DNA of 26,979 nt, from the NCBI GenBank assembly GCA_003517725.1, contig DOZZ01000251.1, positions 693 to 27,671 on the forward strand. The letters run 5' to 3'. Of the stretch, positions 7,658 through 16,288 are shown piece after piece. Origin of the DNA: Bryobacterales bacterium (lineage in GTDB: Bacteria; Acidobacteriota; Terriglobia; Bryobacterales; Bryobacteraceae). Below the pieces are notes generated by a model. That model was given only the letters and a program-made list of their open reading frames with translations, had not been told where the DNA came from and did no database searches. The position numbers were made by a program, and so were the translations under genes. The stretch's first letter is position 1, and each line of letters opens with the position of its first letter.

Positions 7658-9867
7658 TGCTGCTGAAGAAATTCGTCCGCGTGGTGAATATTTTCCTGGG
7701 CTTGAGCATGGTGGCCCTGCTGGGAGTAATGTATTGGCTGTTCTGGCGGCCGCTGCCCCAAACGTCCGGCGCCATCCGCGTACGCATCGCTCAGCCGGTG
7801 GAATCGGTACGCGACGCGCTGGGCGTGCCGCACCTGCGGGCGGCCAATGAAGACGACCTCTACTTCGCGCAAGGCTATGTCACGGCGCAGGAGCGTCTGT
7901 GGCAGATGGACAGCCTGCGCCGCTTCGCCGCGGGCGACCTGTCGGAGATCGTGGGCCGCGTAGCTGTAGCGTCCGACATGGAGGCCCGCCGTCTGCGCAT
8001 ACGGCACATCGCTGAAGAGGCTTATCTGACACTACCGGCCGCCGACCGCGCCCAGACTGCGGCTTATGCCCGCGGCGTGAATGCCTACATCGATTCGCAT
8101 CGCAAGGCGCTGCCGTTTGAGTTCGAAGCGCTGTCCTATAGCCCGCGCCCGTGGAGCGCGGTCGACTCGCTGATCATCGGCCTCTACATGTATCGCACGC
8201 TCACGACCAGCTGGACCGATGAAGTTACCAAAGCCAGCATGCTGAGCGGCGGCGACCCGGCCAAGGTCAACCAGCTGTTTCCGGTGCGCTCCGGGCATGA
8301 GTTTCAACCCGGCTCGAACGCCTGGGCTGTCTCGGGCGCGCACACCGCGTCGGGCCATCCGCTGCTGTCGAACGACATGCACCTGGAAGCCGCGCTGCCG
8401 GGCATCTGGTTCATGGTGTCGCTCGAGGTGCCGGGCATGCACGTGGAGGGCGTGGCGCTGCCGGGGCTGCCCGGCGTGATCGTGGGCCACAACGACCGCA
8501 TCGCGTGGGGCGTGACGAACCTTGGCTTCGACGTGCAGGACCTTTACGTCGAACGCATCGATGAGAACACCGGCGTCTATCAATATGACGGGCACGCCGA
8601 ACAAGCCCGGCTGGAGCGCGAAATTATTGCGGTCAAGGGCGAGCATGCGGCGGAGCTTAAACAGTGGATCACGCGGCATGGCCCGGTGCGGCATGAGCTG
8701 GGCCGGGCCATGGCGCTGCGCTGGACCGCGGCGGAGGCCGGCGCGTTTCAACTGTCGTTCGTCGAAATCGACCATGCCCGCAACTGGGGTGAGTTCCTGC
8801 ACGGCGTGGCCCGGCTGCCGGGGCCGGGCCAGAATTTCGTGTACGCCGACGTGGACGGCAATATCGGGTACCACGCCAGCGGCAAGCTGCCCATACGCCA
8901 TGGCTATGCCGGAGATATCCCGGTCGACGGCACCTCGAGCGCCAACGAATGGGCCGGCTATATTCCTTTCGATGAGCTGCCGTCGGCGTACAACCCGGCG
9001 GGCGGTTACATTGTCACGGCCAATCAAAATCCGTTTCCGGCGAGTTACGCGTACCCGGTGAACGGCAACTTCGCGCCGCAGTACCGGTCGAACCAGATTC
9101 GCAGCCTGTTGCGGACCACGCCCAGGCTGACTCCCGCGGATGGCCTGCGCATCCAGAAAGACGTTTACGGCGGCTTTGCCGATTTTTTTGCACGGCAGGT
9201 GGTGCGCGCGGCCGACCGCAAGCACGCCGCCGATGGCGATGTGCGAGATGCCGTCGCGCTGCTGCGAAATTTCAACGGGCAAATGGATAAAGACGCGGCC
9301 GCGCCGCTGCTGATCGATCTGGCGTACCGGCGTTTTCGCGTGGCTCTGGCGCAGATTGCCTCGCCCGGCAAGGGCGCGCTGTATCAGAATGTGCTTTCGC
9401 TGGCGGTCATGCAGAACCTGCTGACTGAGCGGCCGCACGGATGGTTCGCGGATTGGGATGACGCGCTGCTGCAATCTCTTCGTGACGGCCTGAAGGACGC
9501 GCGCGCGCAGCAGGGCCGCGATCTGAAAAAGTGGCACTATGGCCAGTATTTGAGCTGGACCATCGCGCATCCGGTGGGCCATCGCCTGCCTGGCGTGGCG
9601 CCGTATTTCGACGTCGGCCCGGTGTATATGAGCGGCAGCAGCGACAGCGTCAAGCAGACCGGCCCGCGGCTAGGCCCCTCGGAGCGCATCAACGAAGACG
9701 TCGGCGCGTGGGACAACTCACTGTGGAATATTGTGATCGGCGAAAGCGGCCACGTGCTCTCGCGCCACTACAAAGACCAATGGAACGCCTACTACAACGG
9801 CGCTAGCTTCCCGATGCAGTTCCGCCGCGTGGAGCAAAAGAGCCGGTTGCTGTTCGAGCCCCGGTAA
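7657..9867 (+). CDS. Penicillin acylase family protein (Ntn-hydrolase)
   Basis: A 736-aa protein starting at GTG. Residues 10-32 form a membrane segment (VNIFLGLSMVALLGVMYWLFW), so the enzyme is anchored or exported. The alpha-chain-like part contains RDALGVPHLRAANEDDLYFAQGY and QERLWQMDSLRR. The precursor junction is FQPGSNAWAVSG, where Ser220 is the expected N-terminal nucleophile freed by self-cleavage; SNDMHLE follows. The family hydrolyses amide bonds of penicillins, acyl-homoserine lactones and related molecules; quorum quenching is possible but not shown. No Shine-Dalgarno is evident, and a TACAAT box 6 bases upstream suggests a leaderless message. The next gene starts immediately after its TAA. 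Confidence 0.92.
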   Translation: MLLKKFVRVVNIFLGLSMVALLGVMYWLFWRPLPQTSGAIRVRIAQPVESVRDALGVPHLRAANEDDLYFAQGYVTAQERLWQMDSLRRFAAGDLSEIVGRVAVASDMEARRLRIRHIAEEAYLTLPAADRAQTAAYARGVNAYIDSHRKALPFEFEALSYSPRPWSAVDSLIIGLYMYRTLTTSWTDEVTKASMLSGGDPAKVNQLFPVRSGHEFQPGSNAWAVSGAHTASGHPLLSNDMHLEAALPGIWFMVSLEVPGMHVEGVALPGLPGVIVGHNDRIAWGVTNLGFDVQDLYVERIDENTGVYQYDGHAEQARLEREIIAVKGEHAAELKQWITRHGPVRHELGRAMALRWTAAEAGAFQLSFVEIDHARNWGEFLHGVARLPGPGQNFVYADVDGNIGYHASGKLPIRHGYAGDIPVDGTSSANEWAGYIPFDELPSAYNPAGGYIVTANQNPFPASYAYPVNGNFAPQYRSNQIRSLLRTTPRLTPADGLRIQKDVYGGFADFFARQVVRAADRKHAADGDVRDAVALLRNFNGQMDKDAAAPLLIDLAYRRFRVALAQIASPGKGALYQNVLSLAVMQNLLTERPHGWFADWDDALLQSLRDGLKDARAQQGRDLKKWHYGQYLSWTIAHPVGHRLPGVAPYFDVGPVYMSGSSDSVKQTGPRLGPSERINEDVGAWDNSLWNIVIGESGHVLSRHYKDQWNAYYNGASFPMQFRRVEQKSRLLFEPR

Positions 9868-11013
9868 ATGTTTTCTTCGCGCCTCAATTGGCACGCCGGC
9901 ACAAATCCTATCGCGCAGGCGCTGGCGCGGCGCGTCAGCCCGTATCTCGACCTGACGCAGTCGAACCCGACGCGGGCAGGCATTGATTATCCAGTCGCCG
10001 GGATCGTCTCCGGTTTCGGGGACGCGCGCATGCTGCACTATGCGCCGCAGGCGTTCGGGCTCCCCGCCGCGCGCGAACAGATTGCCGCGTTGCACGGCGT
10101 CGATCCGCAACGCGTGGTGCTTACGGCCAGTTCGAGCGAGGCCTACGCGTGGCTGTTCAAGCTGCTGGCTGACGCGGGCGATTGCGTGCTGGCGCCACGG
10201 CCATCGTATCCTCTGTTCGAGTATCTGGCGGCGCTCGAATCGGTGCGCGTCGACTATTACCCGCTGCACTACGATCATGGCTGGTTCATCGACTGCGCTG
10301 CACTCGAAGCGCGCATCACCCCGCGCACGAGGGCCGTAATTCTGGTGAACCCGAACAATCCGACTGGCTCGTATGTGAAGCGCGACGAACTCGAGCGGCT
10401 TGGCGCGATCTGCCGGCGGCATGGCCTGGCCATCATCTCCGATGAGGTGTTCGCGGATTACGCCATCACCGAAGATGAGCGGCGCGTGCCGACGCTAGCG
10501 GGCTTTGGCGACGCGCTGACGTTTTGCCTGAACGGTCTTTCGAAGCTCGCGGGTTTGCCGCAGATGAAGCTGGGGTGGATGCTAGCGGGCGGCCCGGACG
10601 CGTCCGAAGCTCTGCACAAATTAGAGCTGATCGCCGATACCTATTTGTCCGTTGGCGCACCGGTGCAGTTCGCGTTGGCGGCGCTGCTGGCCGCGCGCGT
10701 GCCGGTGCAGGCGCAGATTCGGGAGCGGTTGCAGCGCAACATGGCGGCTTTGCGGGCGGGCATTGAGCGGGCGCCGGGTATTTCGTTGTGGCCGCCCGAA
10801 GGAGGGTGGTACGCCACGCTGCAGGTGCCTCGCGTGCGGAGTGAGGAGCAGTGGACTTTGGACTTGATCGAGAAGCATGGCGTCCTGGTGCAGCCCGGGT
10901 TCTATTACGACTTCGAGCGCGAGGCGTTTTTGGTGGTGAGTTTGTTGACTTCGCCCGATATCTTCGACGAGGGAATGGAGCGGCTGGTGGCGGCAGTGCA
11001 CGCGGCCGGCTAA
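9868..11013 (+). CDS. PLP-dependent aminotransferase, class I/II
   Basis: A 381-aa fold-type I enzyme. Visible motifs are LTQSNPTRAGIDYP (N-terminal substrate strand), TASSSEAYAWLFKLLAD (cofactor phosphate loop), ILVNPNNPTGSYV, ISDEVFADYAI (Asp that binds the pyridine nitrogen) and LNGLSKLAGLPQMKLGW with Lys226 as the Schiff-base lysine. It transfers an amino group from an amino acid to a 2-oxoacid in the cytoplasm; substrate is unknown. It differs from the aspartate-type enzyme at 17,524-18,717. The ATG directly abuts the TAA of the penicillin acylase gene, so the two are probably translated from one mRNA, perhaps using the amino acids released by the acylase. Confidence 0.93.
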   Translation: MFSSRLNWHAGTNPIAQALARRVSPYLDLTQSNPTRAGIDYPVAGIVSGFGDARMLHYAPQAFGLPAAREQIAALHGVDPQRVVLTASSSEAYAWLFKLLADAGDCVLAPRPSYPLFEYLAALESVRVDYYPLHYDHGWFIDCAALEARITPRTRAVILVNPNNPTGSYVKRDELERLGAICRRHGLAIISDEVFADYAITEDERRVPTLAGFGDALTFCLNGLSKLAGLPQMKLGWMLAGGPDASEALHKLELIADTYLSVGAPVQFALAALLAARVPVQAQIRERLQRNMAALRAGIERAPGISLWPPEGGWYATLQVPRVRSEEQWTLDLIEKHGVLVQPGFYYDFEREAFLVVSLLTSPDIFDEGMERLVAAVHAAG

Positions 11014-11349
11014 TCACAACCCACCCGTGGCGCAGGTCATCGCCTTTCGTGGCCTGTCTCTCAGGGCCTTGCGGCCCACGCAAGCTCATGAAAAAATTTG
11101 TGGGGCAGCTTTTAAGCTGCAGCCGGCTTCAGCCGGCCTGGCGATCGAGAAGCGTCCGCCCAATTGTTTTTTCGACCCTGCGTGGTGAGGCCAACCAGAT
11201 TTTACTCATGGCGTCAGCCCGCGAATGTTCGCATTCTGAATGAGGCTGGCGAGCAAGGTTCAGATAGCGGTCTTCGATTTAAAGAGCAGCCCGGTTGGCC
11301 TTACCACGCAGGCCACGGAAGTTTTGCGTACCAGGAAGTATCCGAACAA
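11014..11349. repeat. Hairpin-rich intergenic region with a long imperfect inverted repeat
   Basis: No credible gene is seen between two convergent genes. The stretch holds four compact hairpins. They are GGGCC-TTGC-GGCCC (11064-11077), GCAGCTT-TT-AAGCTGC (11105-11120), GCCGGCT-TC-AGCCGGC (11122-11137) and GAATG-TTCG-CATTC (11223-11236). A 20-bp inverted repeat with one mismatch (11177-11196 against 11293-11312) brackets 96 bases. The array looks like REP/BIME-type or MITE-like repeat material rather than one terminator. Whether copies occur elsewhere in the genome cannot be seen here. Confidence 0.6.
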
Positions 11350-12222
11350 TTAGCGGCTGCTTAGCATGCCTTGCACGCGCAGCCAGTTCGCCAATAGCGG
11401 CGGCCACATCGAGAGTGCCGGGTCAAAGGTCGCCAGGCCTACGCCGTGTGGGCCGTTTTGGAAGATGTGCATCTCGGCCGGTACGCCCGCCTTATGCAGT
11501 GCTTCGTAAAAGAGGATGCTGTTTTCCGGCGGCACCGTTGTATCGGCGCTGGTGGTGAACAGGAACGTGGGCGGCGTGCGCGGCGTCACCTGTAGCTCGT
11601 TCGACAAGCTCTCGACTAGTTTCGGGTCGGGGTTGTCGCCCAATAGATTCTTCATGGACCCGCGGTGCGTCTCGGGCCGGGTAAAGGTGATCACCGGATA
11701 GGCCAGAATCAGGAAATCGGGGCGGCTGCTGACCTGCTCGATGTGGTCGGAGGAAGTGGGCACGCCTGCGTCGAAGTGCGTGCCGGCCGTCGCCGTTAAG
11801 TGGCCGCCGGCGGAGAAGCCCCACATGCCAATGCGGTTGGGTGCGATGCCGTACTGCGCCGCCTGCGCGCGGACGGTGCGGATGGCGCGTTGCGCGTCCA
11901 TCAATTCCGCGGGATGGTGGTAGCGCGGGCCCAACCTGTACTGCAGCACGAACGCCGCGACGCCGTAGCCGTTCAGCCATTTGGCGATCTGCAGGCCTTC
12001 GTGGTCCATGGCTAGGGCGCCGTAGCCGCCGCCCGGGGCCACTACCACTCCCGTGCCCACCGGGTGCTCCGGCAGATAGATGGTGAGCTTGGGCCGGTCG
12101 ATTTCCTGACTATCGACGGCGCCCGGCGCGCCCTGCGGCCACAAAAGCACGGTCTTCGGCGGCTCGGCGGCGGATGCCGCGGCCCACATCGTCCCTAGCA
12201 AAACAGCAAGTCGAATCGTCAC
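11350..12222 (-). CDS. Secreted alpha/beta hydrolase, carbohydrate-esterase-like
   Basis: A 290-aa protein with a Sec signal peptide (residues 1 to about 18, RLAVLLGTMWAAASA, cleavage before AEPP). The alpha/beta hydrolase core shows the oxyanion loop APGGGYGALAMDHEG (62-76), nucleophile elbow GFSAGG (Ser137), acid Asp227 (TTSADTTVPP) and His259 (NGPHG). This is the pattern of the BD-FAE/acetyl-xylan-esterase group often called endo-1,4-beta-xylanase B in annotation. It probably removes ester groups from plant polysaccharides outside the cytoplasm; substrate is not proven. The start is GTG, 18 bases after the phosphatase stop, the last gene of a four-gene minus-strand cluster. Confidence 0.88.
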   Translation of the reverse strand: MTIRLAVLLGTMWAAASAAEPPKTVLLWPQGAPGAVDSQEIDRPKLTIYLPEHPVGTGVVVAPGGGYGALAMDHEGLQIAKWLNGYGVAAFVLQYRLGPRYHHPAELMDAQRAIRTVRAQAAQYGIAPNRIGMWGFSAGGHLTATAGTHFDAGVPTSSDHIEQVSSRPDFLILAYPVITFTRPETHRGSMKNLLGDNPDPKLVESLSNELQVTPRTPPTFLFTTSADTTVPPENSILFYEALHKAGVPAEMHIFQNGPHGVGLATFDPALSMWPPLLANWLRVQGMLSSR

Positions 12223-12240
12223 GAATTACATGCTACGACA

Positions 12241-12639
12241 TCAGCTGGTTTGTTTGCGCCTCAGCTCCAGAATCAGTCTCATCACATGACTTTCAATTTC
12301 CTGGCACGACCGCCGGTAGACCTGCGGGCCGCGCAGAAACGGATCCTCCACGCGCCACTCGCGCACCTCGGCTTTGGTGGCGCCGGGCAGCGGGCCGCCG
12401 CTCATGTTGATAATGAGGTCGGCCTGCGTTCCGCGGGCGTCATAGGGCTTGGGGAAATGCTTCGAGATGTCGATATTCTTCTCGGCCATGGTCTGGACGG
12501 TCTCGGGCGCGACCTGGGGCGTGGGATTCAGGCCCGCGCTGGCCGCCTCCATCACGTCCGCGCCATAAGCCCGCGCGAAACCCTCCGCCATTTGGCTGCG
12601 GCAACAGTTGCCGATGCACAGGAACAAAACCTTTTTCAC
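12241..12639 (-). CDS. Low-molecular-weight protein tyrosine phosphatase family protein
   Basis: A 132-aa protein if it starts at the GTG (12637-12639) that overlaps the upstream stop as GTGA; an upstream in-frame ATG adds 24 Arg/Gly-rich residues foreign to the family. The P-loop is LCIGNCCRSQMAEG (Cys8, Arg14, Ser15) and the general acid is Asp99 in EDPF. The fold is shared by LMW tyrosine phosphatases and thioredoxin-type arsenate reductases. The two redox cysteines that arsenate reductases carry around residues 80-90 are absent (sequence INMSGGPLPGATKA), so I prefer phosphatase. It is coupled to the large membrane protein upstream, which recalls phosphatases that regulate polysaccharide export, though no kinase is visible. 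Confidence 0.82.
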   Translation of the reverse strand: MKKVLFLCIGNCCRSQMAEGFARAYGADVMEAASAGLNPTPQVAPETVQTMAEKNIDISKHFPKPYDARGTQADLIINMSGGPLPGATKAEVREWRVEDPFLRGPQVYRRSCQEIESHVMRLILELRRKQTS

Positions 12640-14612
12640 GCGCGAGCCTCGCGCCATCCCCGGTAGAGCACGGCCGCTACCGTCAGCAACGCGGCCAGGC
12701 GCAGCCACCACAAAATTCTGGCTTCGACGCCGCCATCCCAGACCAGGTCGATCTTCATAGCGCCGCTGCGCTTCGGGTCGATCACCATGTAGCCCAAGGC
12801 GTCTTTTTCAATCGGGACCGGCTGGCCGGCCACGCTGGCGTTCCATCCGAAGTGCGCATTCTCCTGGACCGATACTATTTGTCCGGGCTCCAGCCGCGTG
12901 GTGATGTGGGCGCGGCTGGGCGTCTCCCATTGCCAGTCCGCCGCGGGCAGGGCCGGATTATCCAGGGCCGCCACATAGGCGAGCATCGGCTGGTAGTCGA
13001 TGCCCGACACGGGGCGGTGCGCCGTCAGATCCTGGCGCGTCATCACATGAGCCAGTGAGGCCGTGCGCTGCGGCACGCGGTAAATAGTGTCGACGCCCTC
13101 GCGCCACACTTCCGTGAGTTGCGCCCGCAGCGGCGCGGTATCGTAAAAGTCCACGAAAGAGTCGCGCGTCCCCGGCTCGTCTATATAGACGGCCTGCGCG
13201 CCGTAGACTTTGAGCCAGACCACCCGCGCCCGCGCTTGCGGATCGTTCATGCCCGACTTGATGTTGAAGTTGGAATCCCAGATCAGATCGTCCAGCACGG
13301 ATTGGTCGCAGCAACCGGTTACCTGCGGCGAATCGGTGAAGACATTCATCCAGAAGGCGGTTGAGCCACCGGCCATCACGCGCTGCCCCGGGTAGTGCTG
13401 TTCGAGGTACTTGGATACGCGATATTCGACGGTGGAGGTGATATCGATGGGTTGGATCGACGCGCGGACGTAGCGCCGGTACGTGATGGTCTGCCGCACA
13501 AAAAACACCACCACCACCGCGACGATCGCCCAACGCCAATTGCCCGGCAATCGATCGCTCACGGCAGTTAAGGCAAACGCGCCGGCCAACACCAGCCCGA
13601 TTTCCATCTCCAGATGGAACCGGCCGGCGTCCGGAAGGATAAAGACGTGAAAATATTCCGAGCCCAGCACAATCCACGACGTCAGCAGGGTATAGAACAG
13701 CCCCAGGCGTAGCGCCAGGTTTACGCGCCGGGTGCCCCACCAAACCAGCGCCGCGGCCGACGGCAGCAGTGCCCACGAAATGTAGTAGCCGTGATCTTTG
13801 ACCGGCCCATGCGCCATGCGATTCGCGTTCTGGTATGTCTGCAGCACTTCGCTCAGCGGGTTCCATGGCGCAATCGCAAGATACGCGACCGCCGCGATCA
13901 CGGCCAGCAGCCACACGGGCCGCTTCGCGGTAAGCAGATAGCAGGCGGAGAACATGGTTAAGGCCACGGTGCCGGGCCAACTGGTCAACAGCAGCAGCCC
14001 CATGCCGGTTCCCGCCAGCACGTAGGACCACGCCGTGCGGCGGGTGCAGGCTAGGTGCATGGCGCCGAGAGCGAACGTTACCAAGGTAAGTGAAATGACG
14101 TGCGGCCCTTCGCCGTAACGTACCAGGGCCTGATAGCGCCGGGCGTGGCGCCAGCCCCCCATATCCACGCGCACCGTTTGCATCAACAGTCCCGACGGAG
14201 AGAGCAGCGAGTAGAATAAACCGGTCGCGGCGCTGGCCCAGGGGCGGCCCGACATCACCCAAGCCATCCAACACAGGCTGACCGGGCCCAGCGCGTACAT
14301 CACGGCGATGACCCAGTGGTAGGCATGCGCCGGGGTCCAGGCGGTCACTTGCGAAAGCATGGCGGAAGCCAAGGGCAAGGCCGGCTGGTACACGTACGAG
14401 ATTGGGAAGCCGCTGTACCAGAGGGGGAACCAGGCGTTTTCAGAGCCGTGCCGCTGCCAATAGCGCGCAAACGCAATATGGACCGCCTCAATGGAGCCCA
14501 TCTGGTTCAGATACTCCAGGGACGCGAGCCCGTGAACGATATAAAGGTTGAGCAGAAACAACGCCGCTAGAATGGCGGCGATGGTCTTAAGAGGGGAGCG
14601 CTGCAATAGCAA
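12636..14612 (-). CDS. Large polytopic membrane protein, GT-C glycosyltransferase-like
   Basis: A 658-aa protein. About ten to twelve hydrophobic helices lie between residues 8 and 375. A soluble, probably periplasmic region spans about 380-625 and a last membrane helix lies at about 632-650 (LRLAALLTVAAVLYRGW). The layout of many helices, an acidic/aromatic first loop (YWQRHGSENAWFPLWYSG) and a C-terminal beta-rich domain resembles GT-C or YfhO-like proteins that move sugars from lipid carriers. I see no decisive catalytic motif, so this is an architectural guess. The start is uncertain: the frame opens at TTG (14610-14612) with no clear ribosome-binding site, 30 bases after the oxidoreductase. 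Its stop overlaps the phosphatase GTG. Confidence 0.75.
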   Translation of the reverse strand: MLLQRSPLKTIAAILAALFLLNLYIVHGLASLEYLNQMGSIEAVHIAFARYWQRHGSENAWFPLWYSGFPISYVYQPALPLASAMLSQVTAWTPAHAYHWVIAVMYALGPVSLCWMAWVMSGRPWASAATGLFYSLLSPSGLLMQTVRVDMGGWRHARRYQALVRYGEGPHVISLTLVTFALGAMHLACTRRTAWSYVLAGTGMGLLLLTSWPGTVALTMFSACYLLTAKRPVWLLAVIAAVAYLAIAPWNPLSEVLQTYQNANRMAHGPVKDHGYYISWALLPSAAALVWWGTRRVNLALRLGLFYTLLTSWIVLGSEYFHVFILPDAGRFHLEMEIGLVLAGAFALTAVSDRLPGNWRWAIVAVVVVFFVRQTITYRRYVRASIQPIDITSTVEYRVSKYLEQHYPGQRVMAGGSTAFWMNVFTDSPQVTGCCDQSVLDDLIWDSNFNIKSGMNDPQARARVVWLKVYGAQAVYIDEPGTRDSFVDFYDTAPLRAQLTEVWREGVDTIYRVPQRTASLAHVMTRQDLTAHRPVSGIDYQPMLAYVAALDNPALPAADWQWETPSRAHITTRLEPGQIVSVQENAHFGWNASVAGQPVPIEKDALGYMVIDPKRSGAMKIDLVWDGGVEARILWWLRLAALLTVAAVLYRGWREARA

Positions 14613-14642
14613 TCATCCGGTGCCACGGAGCGGCGGGAAAAT

Positions 14643-16034
14643 CTAAGTCTTGTTGCCAAGCCCCATCTTGTCCATCTCGGTGAAGAGCACCTTGCGGTCC
14701 TCTTCGAGGGCGATGTTGGACAGCATGACCGCAGTGGAATCGGAGAGTCCGACCTCTAAGTCAGCCTTGGGCCGGGTGCCGGTGCGGACGCTATTGAAGA
14801 AGCCTTCGAGCTCCAGGTCGACCGGGTTGCGCCCTTCCTCGGGCGCCATAATGCCCTTGCTGTAGAGCAGCCGGCGGCCGTGCTTCAATTCGCTCTCGAG
14901 AAAGCTGTCGTTGGGCGATAGCTCGTCCTTGGCGAGCAGCACGGGCATGCCCTTCTGAGCGCCCACCGAAACCATGGTCGCGCCGGCGGACCACTTCTTC
15001 TCTTTGCCCGCCGCGTGGGTGACTTCGGGCCGCGGCGGTTCTGGGTAGAACACGGCCATCGCCGGGTGCGTGTCGTCGCCGACGGTGATCTCCACCGCGC
15101 CTTCGGTGCCCATGATGATCTCGCCAAATTCGGTGCGCGTGCCGCCGAACATCGGCACATGCGAATTGGTGCTGATGTAGGTGGCGACCAGCTTCTTGCC
15201 CTTCGGATAGCGGAAAATGAGCTGCACGTTATCGGCAATATCGCGGCCGTCGAAGATGAACTCGTGGCCGCCCACGGCAACCACGGATTCCGGGCGGCTG
15301 CCGAACATCCAATCAGCCACGTCCACCTGATGCGAAGCGAGCTCCGCCGCCAGGCCGCCGGACATATCTTTGAACAGCCGCCAGTTGTTCATATTGTCGC
15401 GGCCGCCCGGCTTCATGGTCCAGCCCGGATTGCGGTTCCACTGGGCATACATGTTGGTGACCTCGCCCAGCGCCCCCTTGTCGATCATGTCTTTGACGGC
15501 CTGATAGAAGCGGCTGTAGCGGCGCTGCAGGCCCACCTGCATGATCTGCTTGGGGCGCTCATTCGACAGCGCGCGCAGGGCGTGCAACTCTTCGGGCTTA
15601 AAGACCAGGCTCTTCTCGCAGAAGGTATGCTTGCCGGCTTGCAGCGAATCGCGCGTGACCGGGAAGTGTACAAACAAAGGCGTGGCAATAATGACCGCCT
15701 CGACGTCTTTACGACCCAGCAGCTCGCGGTAATCCTTATATTTCGTGGGATTGGTGCCAATGGTTTCGGCGCCCTTATCCAGGTGGTCCTGGTTGATGTC
15801 GCAGAGCGCGATGCAGCGGCCGGTGTCAATACCCTTCAGGTGTTTCAGCAGGTAGGAGCCGCGGCTGCCGGTGCCGATCATGCCGAACTGAACCTGATCG
15901 CTGGCGGCACGCACCTTCTGGATCGCCGGCGCCCCCTGCAAAGGGCGAGCCGCGGCGATCGCGCCCGCCGTGCCGGCTACCTTGAAGGCATCGCGGCGTG
16001 AAATTTCAGTGGATGAAACAGGCTTTTCGGGCAT
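14643..16034 (-). CDS. Tat-exported Gfo/Idh/MocA family oxidoreductase
   Basis: A 463-aa protein from the ATG at 16032-16034, chosen because GAGG lies 7 bases upstream and the Tat motif follows (ISRRDAFKVAG, Arg13-Arg14); a longer frame adds 16 non-conserved residues. The NAD(P)-binding Rossmann site is GMIGTGSRG (54-59). Next come the family's Glu-Lys step (FCEKSLVFKP) and a helix with His in AELASHQVDVADWMFG. These enzymes oxidise or reduce sugars and inositols, and the Tat signal suggests folding with bound cofactor before export. It heads a minus-strand cluster with a GT-C-like protein, a phosphatase and an esterase, which suggests carbohydrate handling. A promoter match lies at 16054-16082. 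Confidence 0.92.
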   Translation of the reverse strand: MPEKPVSSTEISRRDAFKVAGTAGAIAAARPLQGAPAIQKVRAASDQVQFGMIGTGSRGSYLLKHLKGIDTGRCIALCDINQDHLDKGAETIGTNPTKYKDYRELLGRKDVEAVIIATPLFVHFPVTRDSLQAGKHTFCEKSLVFKPEELHALRALSNERPKQIMQVGLQRRYSRFYQAVKDMIDKGALGEVTNMYAQWNRNPGWTMKPGGRDNMNNWRLFKDMSGGLAAELASHQVDVADWMFGSRPESVVAVGGHEFIFDGRDIADNVQLIFRYPKGKKLVATYISTNSHVPMFGGTRTEFGEIIMGTEGAVEITVGDDTHPAMAVFYPEPPRPEVTHAAGKEKKWSAGATMVSVGAQKGMPVLLAKDELSPNDSFLESELKHGRRLLYSKGIMAPEEGRNPVDLELEGFFNSVRTGTRPKADLEVGLSDSTAVMLSNIALEEDRKVLFTEMDKMGLGNKT

Positions 16035-16053
16035 CGTCGACCTCGGAACCAAC

Positions 16054-16082
16054 AGTCTATTCCGTTTGGGCGTCCTGAGCAA
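16054..16082 (-). promoter_or_regulatory. Putative promoter of the Gfo/Idh/MocA-led cluster
   Basis: On the minus strand TTGCTC (16077-16082) and TAGACT (16054-16059) are separated by exactly 17 bases. Transcription would begin roughly 14 bases before the ATG at 16034, leaving room for the GAGG ribosome-binding site. The match is by eye only. Confidence 0.5.
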
Positions 16083-16288
16083 ATGCCCACCTGGCAGCGG
16101 GCGCGTCAGGCTCGAATCATCGATTTTCAGTCGAGTACCCGAAAAAGATACATTTGAGAGGTTTCACGCCACGCCGCCCACATAGGTGCTGTTTGGCACC
16201 GGAAGTGCATAGGTGGAAGCACGGTGATTGTTCTTGTGAGCACAGCACCTTGACACCGTGATAGAATTACTTGTAACGAGGAGCACAA
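16083..16288. promoter_or_regulatory. Upstream region of the Crp/Fnr regulator with short repeats
   Basis: The region contains CATAGGTG twice (16181-16188 and 16208-16215), an inverted GGTGC/GCACC pair (16185-16200) and TTGTGA (16234-16239). TAGAAT at 16262-16267 is the best -10, because it leaves GAGGAG (16278-16283) in the message 5 bases before the ATG. No proper -35 precedes it, which suits an activator-dependent or autoregulated promoter. Binding by the encoded regulator is a guess. Confidence 0.4.

Noticed and set aside
8032..9582. Long 516-codon open frame on the minus strand
   Set aside because: It is the antisense shadow of the penicillin acylase gene in GC-rich codons and matches no protein style.
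12241..12639. Arsenate reductase arsC
   Set aside because: The P-loop fits, but the second and third redox cysteines are absent and no arsenic genes are nearby.
12640..12711. N-terminal extension of the phosphatase from an upstream ATG
   Set aside because: The extra residues are the out-of-frame end of the membrane-protein gene, and the GTGA overlap gives a family-sized protein.
16250..16255. TTGACA as the -35 of the Crp/Fnr gene
   Set aside because: A matching -10 at the right spacing (about 16273) would start transcription downstream of the ribosome-binding site.
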